Shown here: one piece after another, positions 8,785-17,729 of the stretch | How positions within the stretch are numbered: position 1 is the first letter of the stretch | Layout of the letters: each line of letters starts with the position of its first letter | Source: Bacillus dicomae | GTDB taxonomy: Bacteria > Bacillota > Bacilli > Bacillales > Bacillaceae_G | Assembly (NCBI RefSeq): GCF_006494425.1 | Contig: NZ_VHIV01000007.1 | Span: forward strand, 124,001 to 188,000 | Length of the DNA: 64,000 nt | Direction: 5' to 3' | Made by a program: the position numbers and the translations under genes | Notes under the pieces: generated by a model | Databases searched by the model: none | What the model saw: only the letters and a program-made list of their open reading frames with translations | What the model was told of the DNA's origin: nothing

Positions 8785-8828
8785 AAAATCCCGTATGAAG
8801 ATACATTTTTGCATATCTCCATACGGGG
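8785..8828 (-). terminator. Terminator of the excisionase-like gene
   Basis: Strong stem ATCCCGTATGAAGATA / CATATCTCCATACGGGG, followed on the minus strand by a run of seven T. Confidence 0.85.
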
Positions 8829-8839
8829 TTTCCCATCGT

Positions 8840-9079
8840 TTAATCTTCGTCTTTAACATCCATATCTTCTGGAATTGGTTCGTTCAATATTTCTTCCACT
8901 AATTGCTTATATTTCTCCATTTGTTCTAAATGTGTATTAAATTGTTCTTTATTTAATAAATATTGCTCTCCATCAAATAATGCACGAACTTCCTTTTGCT
9001 GAATTAGCTCTTCAATATACGACTTTGGTAAATTCAAATACTCCGCAGCTTCTTCTACTGTTATATACAACGCGTTCAT
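8840..9079 (-). CDS. Excisionase-family helix-turn-helix protein
   Basis: A 79-residue protein whose first 50 residues match the MerR-like winged helix of excisionases: YITVEEAAEYLNLPKSYIEELI followed by the wing VRALFDGEQYLLNKEQF. The rest is an acidic, helical tail. No integrase or other phage gene is near, so it is more likely a free-standing small DNA-binding protein than a phage excisionase. It has its own terminator. Target unknown. Confidence 0.75.
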   Translation of the reverse strand: MNALYITVEEAAEYLNLPKSYIEELIQQKEVRALFDGEQYLLNKEQFNTHLEQMEKYKQLVEEILNEPIPEDMDVKDED

Positions 9080-9260
9080 TCCTTTATTATTTTTTCATAT
9101 ATACTGTATCTTACTTTATTTTTGTAAACAAATAAAAAAGATTTTGTAAATGCAAACTAAAAAGCAGGTAGATGCATTCCATATATTGTATAATAGTATA
9201 TAGTAAGAATTTTTTAAATATATAATGGTATTACCCATTTACACAAAGGAGAGTTAACAT

Positions 9261-9629
9261 ATGGCTACTCGTCACATCATTACAATGTTAGAAAAAACAT
9301 TACAAGTTGAAACAGAAAACACAATTTCTCATTTAACTGCATCTTTATCTGATCGTATTCTTTCTCAAAGCGCAGCAATACAGGAAAACAATTGTTACCG
9401 TACAATTGGAGAATGGTACAAGAATCATTTCTTATTCCAACAAGATGATTTCCTTTGGGCTAAATATGTTTTCTATGACGCATATTGTGAGGAAATAAAA
9501 AAACAAGGTCATCTTACAAAACGTGTTCGCCAAATATTAGAATCATTAGCTCGAATGCATGGAAAACAGTACATTGCCTCTATATTAAATATGCCATTTC
9601 CTAACGAACGAGCTAAAGGAACAGCATAA
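9261..9629 (+). CDS. Conserved hypothetical helical protein
   Basis: A 122-residue soluble protein I do not recognise. It starts at ATG 9261 behind a good ribosome binding site (AAAGGAGAG, 9 bases upstream). It is predicted mostly helical, with aromatic-rich segments (YRTIGEWYKNHFLFQQDDFLWAKYVFYDAY avoided in full; see residues 46-75) and a basic C-terminal half. No signal peptide or membrane segment. Codon use looks like that of its neighbours. It stands alone, convergent with the ferredoxin-NADP reductase gene and divergent from the excisionase-like gene. Confidence 0.7.
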   Translation: MATRHIITMLEKTLQVETENTISHLTASLSDRILSQSAAIQENNCYRTIGEWYKNHFLFQQDDFLWAKYVFYDAYCEEIKKQGHLTKRVRQILESLARMHGKQYIASILNMPFPNERAKGTA

Positions 9630-9745
9630 TGTAATACTGCTTATAGATTCATTGTTTTCTAGGAAGATTTACAAATAAAACGTTCATGTCACATGAACTG
9701 ATGAAACCGGTGTCATTATAATGATTGAAAATATAGTAAACAGGA

Positions 9746-9795
9746 AAACCCCCATTTACATCTCTCGTCCTTTGAATAGAGAAGTAAATGGGGGT
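9746..9795 (-). terminator. Terminator of the ferredoxin-NADP reductase gene
   Basis: Stem ACCCCCATTTAC / GTAAATGGGGGT with a loop of about 25 bases, followed on the minus strand by TTTTCC. Confidence 0.75.
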
Positions 9796-9810
9796 ATACT
9801 TGTCCCTTGA

Positions 9811-10860
9811 TTATTTCATCATCTGCTTAATTAATTCACGATTTCTCTTCTTAAATACCTCATTATGCGAAGAAACCATTCCGTACTCACTTGCATCTGG
9901 TTGAATAAATTGTTTCGCTTTATTTACAGCATTTCCAGCATCTTGGAATGCTCCTGCAATTAAGTGTAATTTCCCTTCATGATTTAAAATATCTCCTGCA
10001 GCATATAATCCATTTACTGAAGACTCACTGTTCGCATTACCTGCAATATAATAATTATCTATAATCGCAACGTCTAACTCACTATTTTCTAATAATGTAA
10101 TGTCGCGCTCATATCCATGATTAATAATAACTTCATCAATAGGTAAATGAGAAACTTCACCTGTTTCATGGTTCGTTAATTCTACATATTCAATCAATTC
10201 GTGATTATTACCAGCAATTAATTTTGTAATCGATGTATTAAAGAAACATTCCGCTGAGCTGTTCAGCAGTTGCTTCACTTGGGCTTCATGACCAGATAAC
10301 TCTTCTTTCCTATATGTTACATACACCTTTTTCGCGATTGGTTCTAATTCATTTGCCCAATCAACAGCAGAATTTCCCCCGCCAGAAATAATGATCGTTT
10401 TATCTTTGAAACGCTTTAAAGATTTCACTGTATAATTTAAATTCGATACTTCAAATCGCTCAGCACCTTCAATAGCTAACTTTTGCGGTTTCAATATACC
10501 ACTTCCAGTTGCGACGATAACTGTTTTTGAAAAGTGCTCTTCGCCAGTGCTTGTTTTTAACGTAAAAGTACCATCTTGATTACGAATAATCGATTCCACT
10601 TTTGTATCTAATACAACTTCCGGCTGAAATGTTAACCCTTGTTGTACAAGTTGTTCAATTAATTTTTCACCAGTAACCGGTAATAATCCCCCAATATCCC
10701 AAATCATTTTCTCTGGATAAACATGTATTTTTCCACCTAGCTGTGGTTGAAATTCTATTATTTTCGTTTTCATCTCTCTGAGTCCACTATAAAAAGCTGA
10801 ATAAAGCCCTGCAGGTCCCCCGCCTATCACGGTTACATCAAACAATTCTTCTCTATTCAT
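9811..10860 (-). CDS. Ferredoxin--NADP reductase (YumC/YcgT type)
   Basis: FAD-dependent enzyme that passes electrons between NADPH and ferredoxin, of the bacterial type related to thioredoxin reductase. Visible: the FAD motif GGGPAG at 13-18, QLGGKI near 41, the NADP-binding motif ISGGGNSAVDW near 157, and the C-terminal FAD contact AAGDI. The CxxC active site of thioredoxin reductase is missing, which separates the two families; the length of 349 fits. It diverges from a siderophore uptake operon with two Fur boxes between, so it is probably iron-repressed and may help release iron from siderophores. The last point is inference. Confidence 0.85.
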   Translation of the reverse strand: MNREELFDVTVIGGGPAGLYSAFYSGLREMKTKIIEFQPQLGGKIHVYPEKMIWDIGGLLPVTGEKLIEQLVQQGLTFQPEVVLDTKVESIIRNQDGTFTLKTSTGEEHFSKTVIVATGSGILKPQKLAIEGAERFEVSNLNYTVKSLKRFKDKTIIISGGGNSAVDWANELEPIAKKVYVTYRKEELSGHEAQVKQLLNSSAECFFNTSITKLIAGNNHELIEYVELTNHETGEVSHLPIDEVIINHGYERDITLLENSELDVAIIDNYYIAGNANSESSVNGLYAAGDILNHEGKLHLIAGAFQDAGNAVNKAKQFIQPDASEYGMVSSHNEVFKKRNRELIKQMMK

Positions 10861-10888
10861 TCACCTTCACTCCTCAGCTACTAATCAT

Positions 10889-10903
10889 TGATTATCATTC
10901 TCA
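10889..10903. promoter_or_regulatory. Fur box 1 (proximal to the reductase gene)
   Basis: TGATTATCATTCTCA differs at two positions from the 7-1-7 Fur consensus TGATAATNATTATCA. It lies 29 bases upstream of the reductase start codon on the minus strand. Confidence 0.75.
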
Positions 10904-10994
10904 ATAAAATATAACCTGTTTCCGCAAAATTTACAATCAAAATTACTATTGACAATACACCTATATAAAATTATATTATTTAAAGAATCAATAG

Positions 10995-11009
10995 TGATAA
11001 TCATTATCA
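10995..11009. promoter_or_regulatory. Fur box 2 (perfect 7-1-7)
   Basis: TGATAATCATTATCA matches the Fur consensus exactly. It sits in the intergenic region between the reductase and the siderophore-binding lipoprotein gene and could control either or both. Confidence 0.9.
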
Positions 11010-11193
11010 TCTTGTTAATAATTAGAAAATGTGAGATTACATCTTCTTTCATTAATATGGTAAATACTATATTGTATGAAATCTTATATTCAGATTGTTA
11101 ATAAACATTTTGTATTAACACTACTCTTTCAAACAGATTACAGTTAAACAAATTATTCTATACACATATCATCTATGTTAAAGGAGAAAGACG

Positions 11194-12111
11194 ATGAAAA
11201 AATTATTTATTTCGCTAACAGTTCTTTTCGTTCTTGTTATGAGCGCTTGTAGCAATGGCTCTACAGACAAAAAGAACGATGCAAAAGGTAGTAAATCAGA
11301 AACAATTACATACCAATCTGAAAATGGTAAAGTAGAAGTTCCTGCAAATCCAAAACGCGTTGTTGTTCTATCATCATTCGCTGGTAACGTAATGTCATTA
11401 GGTGTAAATCTTGTTGGGGTAGATTCATGGTCTAAACAAAACCCACGTTTTGATAGCAAACTTAAAGATGTTGCTGAAGTATCAGATGAAAATGTTGAAA
11501 AAATCGCTGAACTAAATCCAGATTTAATCATCGGTTTATCAAATATTAAAAATGTTGATAAGTTAAAGAAAATCGCTCCTACTGTAACATACACTTACGG
11601 AAAAGTTGATTACTTAACACAGCATGTAGAAATCGGGAAGTTATTAAACAAAGAAAAAGAAGCAAAAACTTGGGTTGATGACTTCAAGAAACGTGCACAA
11701 GACGCTGGTAAAGAAATTAAAGCAAAAATCGGTGAAGATGCAACAGTTTCTGTTGTAGAAAACTTCAACAAACAGCTTTATGTATACGGCGAGAACTGGG
11801 GCCGTGGAACAGAAATTCTGTACCAAGAAATGAAATTAAAAATGCCTGAAAAAGTAAAAGAAAAAGCATTAAAAGAAGGATATTACGCATTATCTACTGA
11901 GGTATTACCTGAGTTTGCTGGTGATTACTTAATCATAAGTAAAAACAAAGATACTGATAACTCATTCCAAGAGACAGAATCATATAAAAACATCCCAGCA
12001 GTAAAAAATAATCGCGTATACGAAGCAAACATGATGGAATTCTATTTCAATGATCCACTTACATTAGATTTCCAACTAGACTTCTTTAAGAAGAGCTTTC
12101 TTGGTAAATAA
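11194..12111 (+). CDS. Iron-siderophore ABC transporter, substrate-binding lipoprotein
   Basis: Lipoprotein that captures a ferric siderophore outside the membrane for the ABC permeases encoded next. It has a signal peptide with lipobox MSAC (Cys19), a charged linker, then the class III binding-protein fold: VVVLSSFAGNVMSLGVNLVGV and LNPDLIIGLSNI are the usual strand-helix landmarks of the FhuD/FeuA/YfiY group. At 305 residues it is normal in length. A good ribosome binding site (AAAGGAGAAAG) precedes ATG 11194. The perfect Fur box upstream predicts iron repression. The sequence looks closest to hydroxamate-type binders (FhuD/YxeB), but the specificity cannot be fixed by eye. Confidence 0.88.
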   Translation: MKKLFISLTVLFVLVMSACSNGSTDKKNDAKGSKSETITYQSENGKVEVPANPKRVVVLSSFAGNVMSLGVNLVGVDSWSKQNPRFDSKLKDVAEVSDENVEKIAELNPDLIIGLSNIKNVDKLKKIAPTVTYTYGKVDYLTQHVEIGKLLNKEKEAKTWVDDFKKRAQDAGKEIKAKIGEDATVSVVENFNKQLYVYGENWGRGTEILYQEMKLKMPEKVKEKALKEGYYALSTEVLPEFAGDYLIISKNKDTDNSFQETESYKNIPAVKNNRVYEANMMEFYFNDPLTLDFQLDFFKKSFLGK

Positions 12112-12120
12112 TCCAAACAT

Positions 12121-12147
12121 GAGGAATTCTTAATTTAAGAATTCCTC
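12121..12147 (+). terminator. Intra-operon hairpin after the binding-protein gene
   Basis: Perfect inverted repeat, arms GAGGAATTCTTAA and TTAAGAATTCCTC around one base, followed by TTCCTTTATTC. It lies 9 bases past the lipoprotein stop and 27 before the first permease. Probably a partial terminator or mRNA 3'-end stabiliser that makes the binding protein more abundant than the permeases. Confidence 0.7.
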
Positions 12148-12174
12148 TTCCTTTATTCTATAAACAGAAAAGAT

Positions 12175-13200
12175 GTGAAACAAATGACAAAAGATCATGA
12201 CAATCCACGTTCTATTGCTTTTACATACAAACTAATTTTAAGCATAATCGCATTCTTTCTTATTTTTATGGTGGCAATGGTATTAGGGGCGGCAGATACC
12301 TCTATAAAAGACGTATGGTTAGCACTCACTTCCTCCGCTAAAGGGGACAAAATATCTATTATTCGCGAAATACGTTTACCACGTGAAGTTGCTGCTATTT
12401 TTGTAGGAGCTGGACTAGCCGTTTCTGGAGCCATTATGCAAGGATTAACACGAAATCCACTTGCCGACCCTGGATTACTTGGGCTAACTGGTGGAGCAAA
12501 TGCTGCGCTCGCATTAACGCTGGCTTTCAATCCTTCCATCAGCTATCTTTACTTAACATTTGCTTGCTTTATCGGTGCTGCAATTGGCGCTCTTATGGTA
12601 TTTGGAATTGGTATGGTGAAAAAAGGCGGCCTTTCTCCCCTTCGAATTGTATTAGCTGGTGCTGCCGTTTCAGCATTTCTACTTGCAATTTCAGAAGGCG
12701 TCGGCATTTACTTCAAAATTTCACAAGATGTATCACTTTGGACTGCTGGGGGCGTTATTGGAACAACTTGGAGCCAATTGAAAGTTATTATTCCAGTCAT
12801 TTCAATAAGTATCTTTATCGCCATCTTATTTGCAAGAAAATTGACAGTCCTTAGTTTCAGTGAAGAAGTTGCTGTTGGACTTGGTCAAAAAATTATCTTC
12901 ATTAAAACCATTTTATTTATCATTATCATCTTACTTGCTGGTGCTTCTGTAGCACTTGTTGGGAACATGGCATTTATCGGCTTAATGATCCCTCACATGG
13001 TACGCCCAATTGTTGGGCCGGACTACCGTTTTGTCATACCGATGTCAGCAATTGCTGGCGCATCTTTTATGCTACTTGCAGATACAATCGGGCGTACTAT
13101 TAACGCTCCTTACGAAACACCCGTTGCGGCAATTGTCGCTATTGTAGGATTGCCATTCTTCCTATTTATTGTTCGTAAAGGAGGAAAAACATTCTCATGA
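12175..13200 (+). CDS. Iron-siderophore ABC transporter permease 1 (FecCD family)
   Basis: Integral membrane subunit of the siderophore importer, 341 residues, with about nine or ten hydrophobic helices. FecCD landmarks are clear: RLPREVAAIFVGAGLAVSGA near 63, then GLTRNPLADPGLLGLTGGA, and the cytoplasmic coupling region GNMAFIGLMIPHMVRPIVGP near 263, where the ATPase docks. The start is GTG 12175 or the in-frame ATG at 12184; the ribosome binding site is weak for both. It overlaps the next permease by 4 bases (ATGA). No ATPase gene follows, so the pair probably shares a FhuC-type ATPase encoded elsewhere. Confidence 0.9.
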   Translation: MKQMTKDHDNPRSIAFTYKLILSIIAFFLIFMVAMVLGAADTSIKDVWLALTSSAKGDKISIIREIRLPREVAAIFVGAGLAVSGAIMQGLTRNPLADPGLLGLTGGANAALALTLAFNPSISYLYLTFACFIGAAIGALMVFGIGMVKKGGLSPLRIVLAGAAVSAFLLAISEGVGIYFKISQDVSLWTAGGVIGTTWSQLKVIIPVISISIFIAILFARKLTVLSFSEEVAVGLGQKIIFIKTILFIIIILLAGASVALVGNMAFIGLMIPHMVRPIVGPDYRFVIPMSAIAGASFMLLADTIGRTINAPYETPVAAIVAIVGLPFFLFIVRKGGKTFS

Positions 13201-14204
13201 TGCCATCTATTCTAAGAAAACAACGTCTTATTATACTAGCATTACTTATACTAACCATTACAACCATTGTAGTTGGAATGGGAATCGGTTCAGCATCGTT
13301 ATCTTATGATCGACTACTCCCAACATTATTGGGACAAGGAACTTTTAAAGAGGAGTTTGTTTTATACTCTTTAAGACTACCTAGAATTATCATTACATTA
13401 TTAGCTGGCATGGCGCTCGCTTTATCAGGGGCTATCCTGCAAGGAATTACCCGAAATGATTTAGCTGAACCTGGTATTCTCGGTATCAATTCTGGGGCCG
13501 GAGTCGCTGTTTCTATTTTCTTTTTATACTTCCCAATTGACGTAGGTTCATTTCTTTACTTACTACCAATCATTGGATTTATCGGAGCTTTTCTTACAGC
13601 TGTGCTAATTTACGTATTTTCATATAGCAAATCAACTGGGCTTCAGCCAATACGACTAACATTAACTGGTATTGGTTTTTCATTTGCACTATCTGGCGCA
13701 ATGATTGTCCTTATTTCATCCGCTGATCGTATGAAAGTTGACTTTATTGCCAAATGGATCGCCGGAAACATCTGGGGAGATGATTGGGTCTTCATTTTCG
13801 CAATGCTCCCATGGTTGATTGTATTAATTCCGTTCGTTTTCTATAAAGCGAATCGATTAAATATCCTAGCATTAAACGAACCAGTCGCAATCGGCGTTGG
13901 AATTGAAATTGAAAAAGAGCGCAGATACTTATTAGTTGCAGCCGTTGCGCTTGCAGCTGCAGCTGTTTCCGTAACAGGGGGAATTAGCTTTATCGGACTA
14001 ATGGCTCCTCACATCGCCAAATCTTTAGTAGGTCCAAGGCATCAAATCTTCATGCCTATCGCCGTTTTAATCGGTGGATGGCTATTACTATTAGCAGACA
14101 CAATCGGACGAAATATCGTTGAACCTAACGGTATCCCGGCAGGTATTGTTGTCGCTTTAATTGGTGCTCCTTACTTTATGTATTTGTTGCTTAAGAAGGC
14201 ATAG
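13197..14204 (+). CDS. Iron-siderophore ABC transporter permease 2 (FecCD family)
   Basis: Second membrane subunit of the same importer, 335 residues, forming a heterodimer with permease 1. It repeats the family landmarks: LRLPRIIITLLAGMALALSGA near 60, GITRNDLAEPGILGINSGAG, and the coupling segment GGISFIGLMAPHIAKSLVGP near 260. Translation is coupled to the upstream gene through the ATGA overlap, and a strong terminator follows. With the lipoprotein gene it forms a three-gene, Fur-controlled unit lacking its ATPase. Confidence 0.9.
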   Translation: MMPSILRKQRLIILALLILTITTIVVGMGIGSASLSYDRLLPTLLGQGTFKEEFVLYSLRLPRIIITLLAGMALALSGAILQGITRNDLAEPGILGINSGAGVAVSIFFLYFPIDVGSFLYLLPIIGFIGAFLTAVLIYVFSYSKSTGLQPIRLTLTGIGFSFALSGAMIVLISSADRMKVDFIAKWIAGNIWGDDWVFIFAMLPWLIVLIPFVFYKANRLNILALNEPVAIGVGIEIEKERRYLLVAAVALAAAAVSVTGGISFIGLMAPHIAKSLVGPRHQIFMPIAVLIGGWLLLLADTIGRNIVEPNGIPAGIVVALIGAPYFMYLLLKKA

Positions 14205-14240
14205 AAACACCCTCAAGAGTGAAATCTTGAGGGTGTTTTT
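14205..14240. terminator. Bidirectional terminator between permease 2 and drdA
   Basis: Stem AAACACCCTCAAGA / TCTTGAGGGTGTTT with a 6-base loop, A-rich on the left and T-rich on the right; serves both convergent operons. Confidence 0.9.
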
Positions 14241-14249
14241 TATTGCATT

Positions 14250-14891
14250 CTACTGCTGCCCATATCCTTCAAATTTCTTCGCCAAATTCTCCATCTCATC
14301 TTCTGGCAATAGCTTCGGTTCTCCAACGCTTTTCGTTTGATAATAAATTTGCGCACAAAACTCAATTTCTTCTGCAACAGTAAATGCCATTTTTATGTTA
14401 TGTGCACCTGCAATTAAACCATGGTTTGCAAGTAAAACGGCACGACGATCAATCATTCCTTCAAAAGCAGCATCCGCTAATTGCTTCGTACCAAATGTTT
14501 CATACGGTGCACAACGAACATTCGGGCCTGCGAAAGCAATTAAATACGATACTGCAGGAAGCTCCCATCCTAATGATGCAATCGTCTTCGCATAAGGAGA
14601 ATGTGTATGCACAAGCGCATTTATATCTTCACGCTTTCTATAATAAATAAGGTGCATATCTAGCTCACTTGATGGTTTTCTCTCTCCCTCTACTACTTCA
14701 CCATCTAAGTTTAATATAACTACATCTTCAGGTCTTGTTTCATAATACTCTAAACCACTTGGGCTAATTGCAACAAGGCCTTGCTCGCGATTGAAAATAC
14801 TAATATTACCGCCTGTCCCCTTTGTTAAACCGCTAGAAATCATTTTCTTTCCATACGCTACAATTTCTTCTCTTTCTTTTTGTAATAACAT
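14250..14891 (-). CDS. drdA: 5-deoxyribulose 1-phosphate aldolase (class II aldolase)
   Basis: Zinc-dependent class II aldolase. It has the fuculose-phosphate aldolase pattern: GTGGNIS near 26, catalytic Glu76 in PSSELDMH, and zinc ligands His95 and His97 (HTHSPYAKT) and His157 (LANHGLI). By itself it could be called FucA or MtnB. The operon order kinase-isomerase-aldolase matches the drdAIK cluster described from B. thuringiensis, in which this enzyme splits 5-deoxyribulose 1-phosphate into dihydroxyacetone phosphate and acetaldehyde, disposing of the 5-deoxyadenosine by-product of radical SAM enzymes. It is the last gene, 54 bases after the isomerase. Confidence 0.85.
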   Translation of the reverse strand: MLLQKEREEIVAYGKKMISSGLTKGTGGNISIFNREQGLVAISPSGLEYYETRPEDVVILNLDGEVVEGERKPSSELDMHLIYYRKREDINALVHTHSPYAKTIASLGWELPAVSYLIAFAGPNVRCAPYETFGTKQLADAAFEGMIDRRAVLLANHGLIAGAHNIKMAFTVAEEIEFCAQIYYQTKSVGEPKLLPEDEMENLAKKFEGYGQQ

Positions 14892-14945
14892 ATATATCCC
14901 CCTAAGTATGAAGCTTATGATGACTGACTTTTTAAATCTATTTAC

Positions 14946-15992
14946 TTACTGAAATAGCTTTTTTAAGTTCTCCGTAAACGGTGCTTTTACAATCCCTTTT
15001 TCCGTAATAATTGCTGTTACATTTTCATGTGGCGTTACATCAAATGCTGGATTATATACTTTACTTTCTTTCGGAGCAGAATATTGTCCGAAACGATTAA
15101 TCACTTCAGACGCATCTCTTTCCTCAATCGGAATTTCTTTTCCTGTCGGTGTTTTCAAGTCGATTGTCGGTGTTGGTGCCGCTACATAAAACGGAATGTT
15201 GTAGTATTTCGCTAAAATAGATACACCTAATGTCCCAATTTTATTTGCTACATCACCGTTTGCTGCCACACGGTCGCACCCAACAATTACCGCATCAATC
15301 TTCCCCTGTGACATGACCATAGCCGCCATATTATCCGTAATGACAGTGACATCAATTCCCGCTCGCTGCAATTCTAATGCTGTTAACGTTGAACCTTGTA
15401 ATCTAGGGCGCGTTTCATCGGAATAGATTTTTAAATCCCATCCTTTTTCTTTCGCCAAGTACATTGGAGCTGTCGCAGTACCATACTTAGTCGTCGCTAA
15501 CGCCCCAGCATTACAATGTGTTAATACTCCCATACCATCATGGAATAATGTTAATGCATATTCTCCAATTTGACGGTTAATTTCTTCATCTTCTCTATGA
15601 ATCTCTTTTGCCTCTTCTAGTAATCTATCTTTCAACTGTGTGATTGATAGATGAGTATTATCTGTCGCTACACTTTCCATTCTTTCAAGTGCCCAAAATA
15701 AGTTTACTGCTGTCGGTCTTGATGTGGCCAAATATGCACATACCTTTTTGACTTCCTCTACAAATTCTTCCACCGTACTTTGAGTAACTGCCTTGGCTCC
15801 TAAATACACACCGTAAGCTGCTGAAACACCAATCGCTGGCGCTCCTCTCACTTTCATTACTTGAATGGCATTCCACACACTTTCAGCTGTCTTGAAAGAT
15901 TCATAGACGACCTCATTCGGTAATAATGTTTGATCTAATAAAACTAAAGCATCATCTTTCCACTGAATTGGTATTAATTGCTCTTCCATCAT
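14946..15992 (-). CDS. drdI: 5-deoxyribose 1-phosphate isomerase (MtnA-like)
   Basis: Aldose-ketose isomerase of the eIF2B/MtnA family, 348 residues. Visible: RGAPAIG at 49-55, catalytic Cys160 in [10 protein letters not shown], and catalytic Asp240 in [10 protein letters not shown]. On sequence alone it would be annotated as methylthioribose-1-phosphate isomerase. Its place between a sugar kinase and a class II aldolase supports the Drd assignment: isomerisation of 5-deoxyribose 1-phosphate to the ribulose form. It follows the kinase gene by only 9 bases. It may also accept the methylthio substrate, so a link with methionine salvage is not excluded. Confidence 0.88.
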   Translation of the reverse strand: MMEEQLIPIQWKDDALVLLDQTLLPNEVVYESFKTAESVWNAIQVMKVRGAPAIGVSAAYGVYLGAKAVTQSTVEEFVEEVKKVCAYLATSRPTAVNLFWALERMESVATDNTHLSITQLKDRLLEEAKEIHREDEEINRQIGEYALTLFHDGMGVLTHCNAGALATTKYGTATAPMYLAKEKGWDLKIYSDETRPRLQGSTLTALELQRAGIDVTVITDNMAAMVMSQGKIDAVIVGCDRVAANGDVANKIGTLGVSILAKYYNIPFYVAAPTPTIDLKTPTGKEIPIEERDASEVINRFGQYSAPKESKVYNPAFDVTPHENVTAIITEKGIVKAPFTENLKKLFQ

Positions 15993-16001
15993 CTTCTCTC
16001 C

Positions 16002-17231
16002 TTACTTCGCATAGTACATTGACTGTTCTTTTAACGTTTCTACAACGCTTGTGCCTGTTTTATATTGATTAGCCCGTAAAATAAATTTCTTCGCTACTTG
16101 AAGACAAATACGTTCTGCTCTAGCCCGTGCTTCCTCATTCTCGATGCAAGTAATATCCTTTACTTTCGCTAGCCCAACAATACGACGAATTAACTCAAGT
16201 CCCGTCACTGCAGCTGTATCCTCTAATACAGATTGTAAATATACTTCGTTAAAGCCTTCTTCTTTCGCCATAATCTCGGTCACATGAATATCCCAAGCCT
16301 CTAAAAATTTCTTCTTAAACAAATCAATTACCTCTACCATTGTCGATTGTAGCCAACTCATATACGTATCCTTCTCAGCGCCAGGCGTCATGGTCGCATC
16401 TGCATTCACCCAAGCAAACATTAAATTCGCCATTACATTCCCGACGTCATATCCCATTGGTCCATAAAAGGCAAACTCAGGATCAATTACCTTTGTGGAA
16501 TCATTTTTTACAAAAACAGAACCAGTATGCAAATCACCGTGAATAAGCGCCTGTGCATTCGTCATAAAAGAAAACTTAAGTTTGGCTACTTCTATACGAA
16601 GCTCTTTATCACTATAAATATGTTCTCTAATCCATCCTTCATTTAACGGAAATAACTCATTACGCTTATTGTGATTTGTAAATGGCTCAGCGTATACGAG
16701 GTCTTCTGTAATCTCACATAACTCAGGATTTATATAATTCTTCACAAGTTCCTTCTTCTCTTTATGATTCATTACAACATCCGATGTTAATAAGAGTGTA
16801 TTTACCATAAAAGTAGTTAAATCTTCAGCAAGCCTCGGAAATATTTGATGATTTATAAGTGCTGTACGTAATATTGTGTGATCCGATAAATCTTCCATTA
16901 CGCAACAATTCATCACACTATCAAACAAATACACTTTCGGAACAAGTCCAGGTGCTAACTCTTCCTCTAACTGCAAAACATTTGATTCTATACGAATACG
17001 ATTCGTCGACAACTTAAAATCATCTGAAATACGTGCTGTATCCCCAGCTTGCTTTACAATGACAGAGATGTTCTTCTGTTCATCCCAAACGCGGAATACA
17101 TAATTTAAATTACCATCGCCTATTTCTTTACACTGTAACCCCTTTGCATGTTCAAACTTAGATAATTTCTCTTTCACATATACAATCACATCATTAGCTT
17201 CCATTAAAAAATACTTCGTGAACTTAGACAT
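16002..17231 (-). CDS. drdK: 5-deoxyribose kinase (MtnK-like)
   Basis: Sugar kinase of the aminoglycoside-phosphotransferase fold, 409 residues, resembling methylthioribose kinase. The Brenner motif IHGDLHTGS and the metal motif [10 protein letters not shown], followed by GYDVGN, mark the active site, and an N-terminal Gly loop ([11 protein letters not shown] near 38) binds ATP. First gene of the drdK-drdI-drdA operon; it phosphorylates 5-deoxyribose to start salvage. The ATG at 17231 has a strong ribosome binding site (GGAGGGG, 5-6 bases away). A candidate CcpA site lies just upstream. Confidence 0.87.
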   Translation of the reverse strand: MSKFTKYFLMEANDVIVYVKEKLSKFEHAKGLQCKEIGDGNLNYVFRVWDEQKNISVIVKQAGDTARISDDFKLSTNRIRIESNVLQLEEELAPGLVPKVYLFDSVMNCCVMEDLSDHTILRTALINHQIFPRLAEDLTTFMVNTLLLTSDVVMNHKEKKELVKNYINPELCEITEDLVYAEPFTNHNKRNELFPLNEGWIREHIYSDKELRIEVAKLKFSFMTNAQALIHGDLHTGSVFVKNDSTKVIDPEFAFYGPMGYDVGNVMANLMFAWVNADATMTPGAEKDTYMSWLQSTMVEVIDLFKKKFLEAWDIHVTEIMAKEEGFNEVYLQSVLEDTAAVTGLELIRRIVGLAKVKDITCIENEEARARAERICLQVAKKFILRANQYKTGTSVVETLKEQSMYYAK

Positions 17232-17251
17232 GGTTTCCCCTCCACACCATT

Positions 17252-17267
17252 TGTAAGCGTTTTCTAA
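17252..17267. promoter_or_regulatory. Candidate cre (CcpA) site upstream of drdK
   Basis: TTGTAAGCGTTTTCTA matches the cre consensus WTGNNARCGNWWWCAW except at one position near the end. It lies 21 bases upstream of the drdK start, so glucose repression of deoxyribose salvage is plausible. Confidence 0.55.
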
Positions 17268-17689
17268 AAGCTATAAAAAATAATAGGATTAAATTTTTCA
17301 TCCTATAATATATGTTCTTCTTTTGGAAATGTATATCTAGGTTTTATTATATCTTGTTAACACCTTGAGTCAATGCTTCTATATCATTGCAATATAATTC
17401 CTAATTATATATGGGCCGACAAAAATTGTTCAAAAAAATTCCGATTCATTTTATTTTCTTTATCGCACAATTCTTTGTAGAATAGAAGTAAGCAGTTCCT
17501 TTTCAAATCCACAACTTCTAAGAAATATTTCCTTCCTATGAATTTATACTTACAACATATCTCTAACATACACACTACTCTTTCAAACACTCATTGAAAA
17601 TTTATAAACTTAAAATTACCTTTCAATTCCCTAATAGCCTTAATTGAGAATAAATATTAATTAAATTGATATAAAGTTGGTTTATACTC
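17268..17689. other. Intergenic stretch between drdK and the ahpC promoter
   Basis: AT-rich. One minus-strand frame of 61 codons (17405-17590) exists but starts with GTG and lacks a ribosome binding site, so it is not called. Nothing else recognisable apart from the promoter region of drdK. Confidence 0.5.
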
Positions 17690-17690
17690 T

Positions 17691-17719
17691 TGACAAAATA
17701 ACCACTTCTATATGATAAT
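17691..17719 (+). promoter_or_regulatory. Sigma-A promoter of ahpC
   Basis: TTGACA at 17691-17696 and GATAAT at 17714-17719 with 17-base spacing, about 100 bases upstream of ahpC. A PerR-type box lies just downstream of the -10, where bound repressor would block initiation. Confidence 0.7.
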
Positions 17720-17729
17720 TAATATCGAA

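Noticed and set aside
8840-9079. Phage or integrative element marked by an excisionase
   Set aside because: No integrase, attachment-site duplication or other phage gene around; such small MerR-like proteins are common single genes.
9682-9698. Palindrome GTTCATGT-C-ACATGAAC
   Set aside because: Perfect but short (8-bp arms) and located between convergent genes with no gene start nearby.
9716-9730. TTATAATGATTGAAA resembles a PerR box (two mismatches)
   Set aside because: It lies between the 3' ends of two convergent genes, next to a terminator, so it is not near a promoter. Probably chance in AT-rich sequence.
14250-17231. Methionine salvage (mtn) operon
   Set aside because: Kinase and isomerase resemble MtnK and MtnA, but the third gene and the order fit the Drd deoxyribose pathway, and no MtnD, MtnW or MtnX gene is present.
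17405-17590. Minus-strand frame of 61 codons between drdK and ahpC
   Set aside because: GTG start without a ribosome binding site, unusual composition rich in Cys and Phe, and no recognisable domain.
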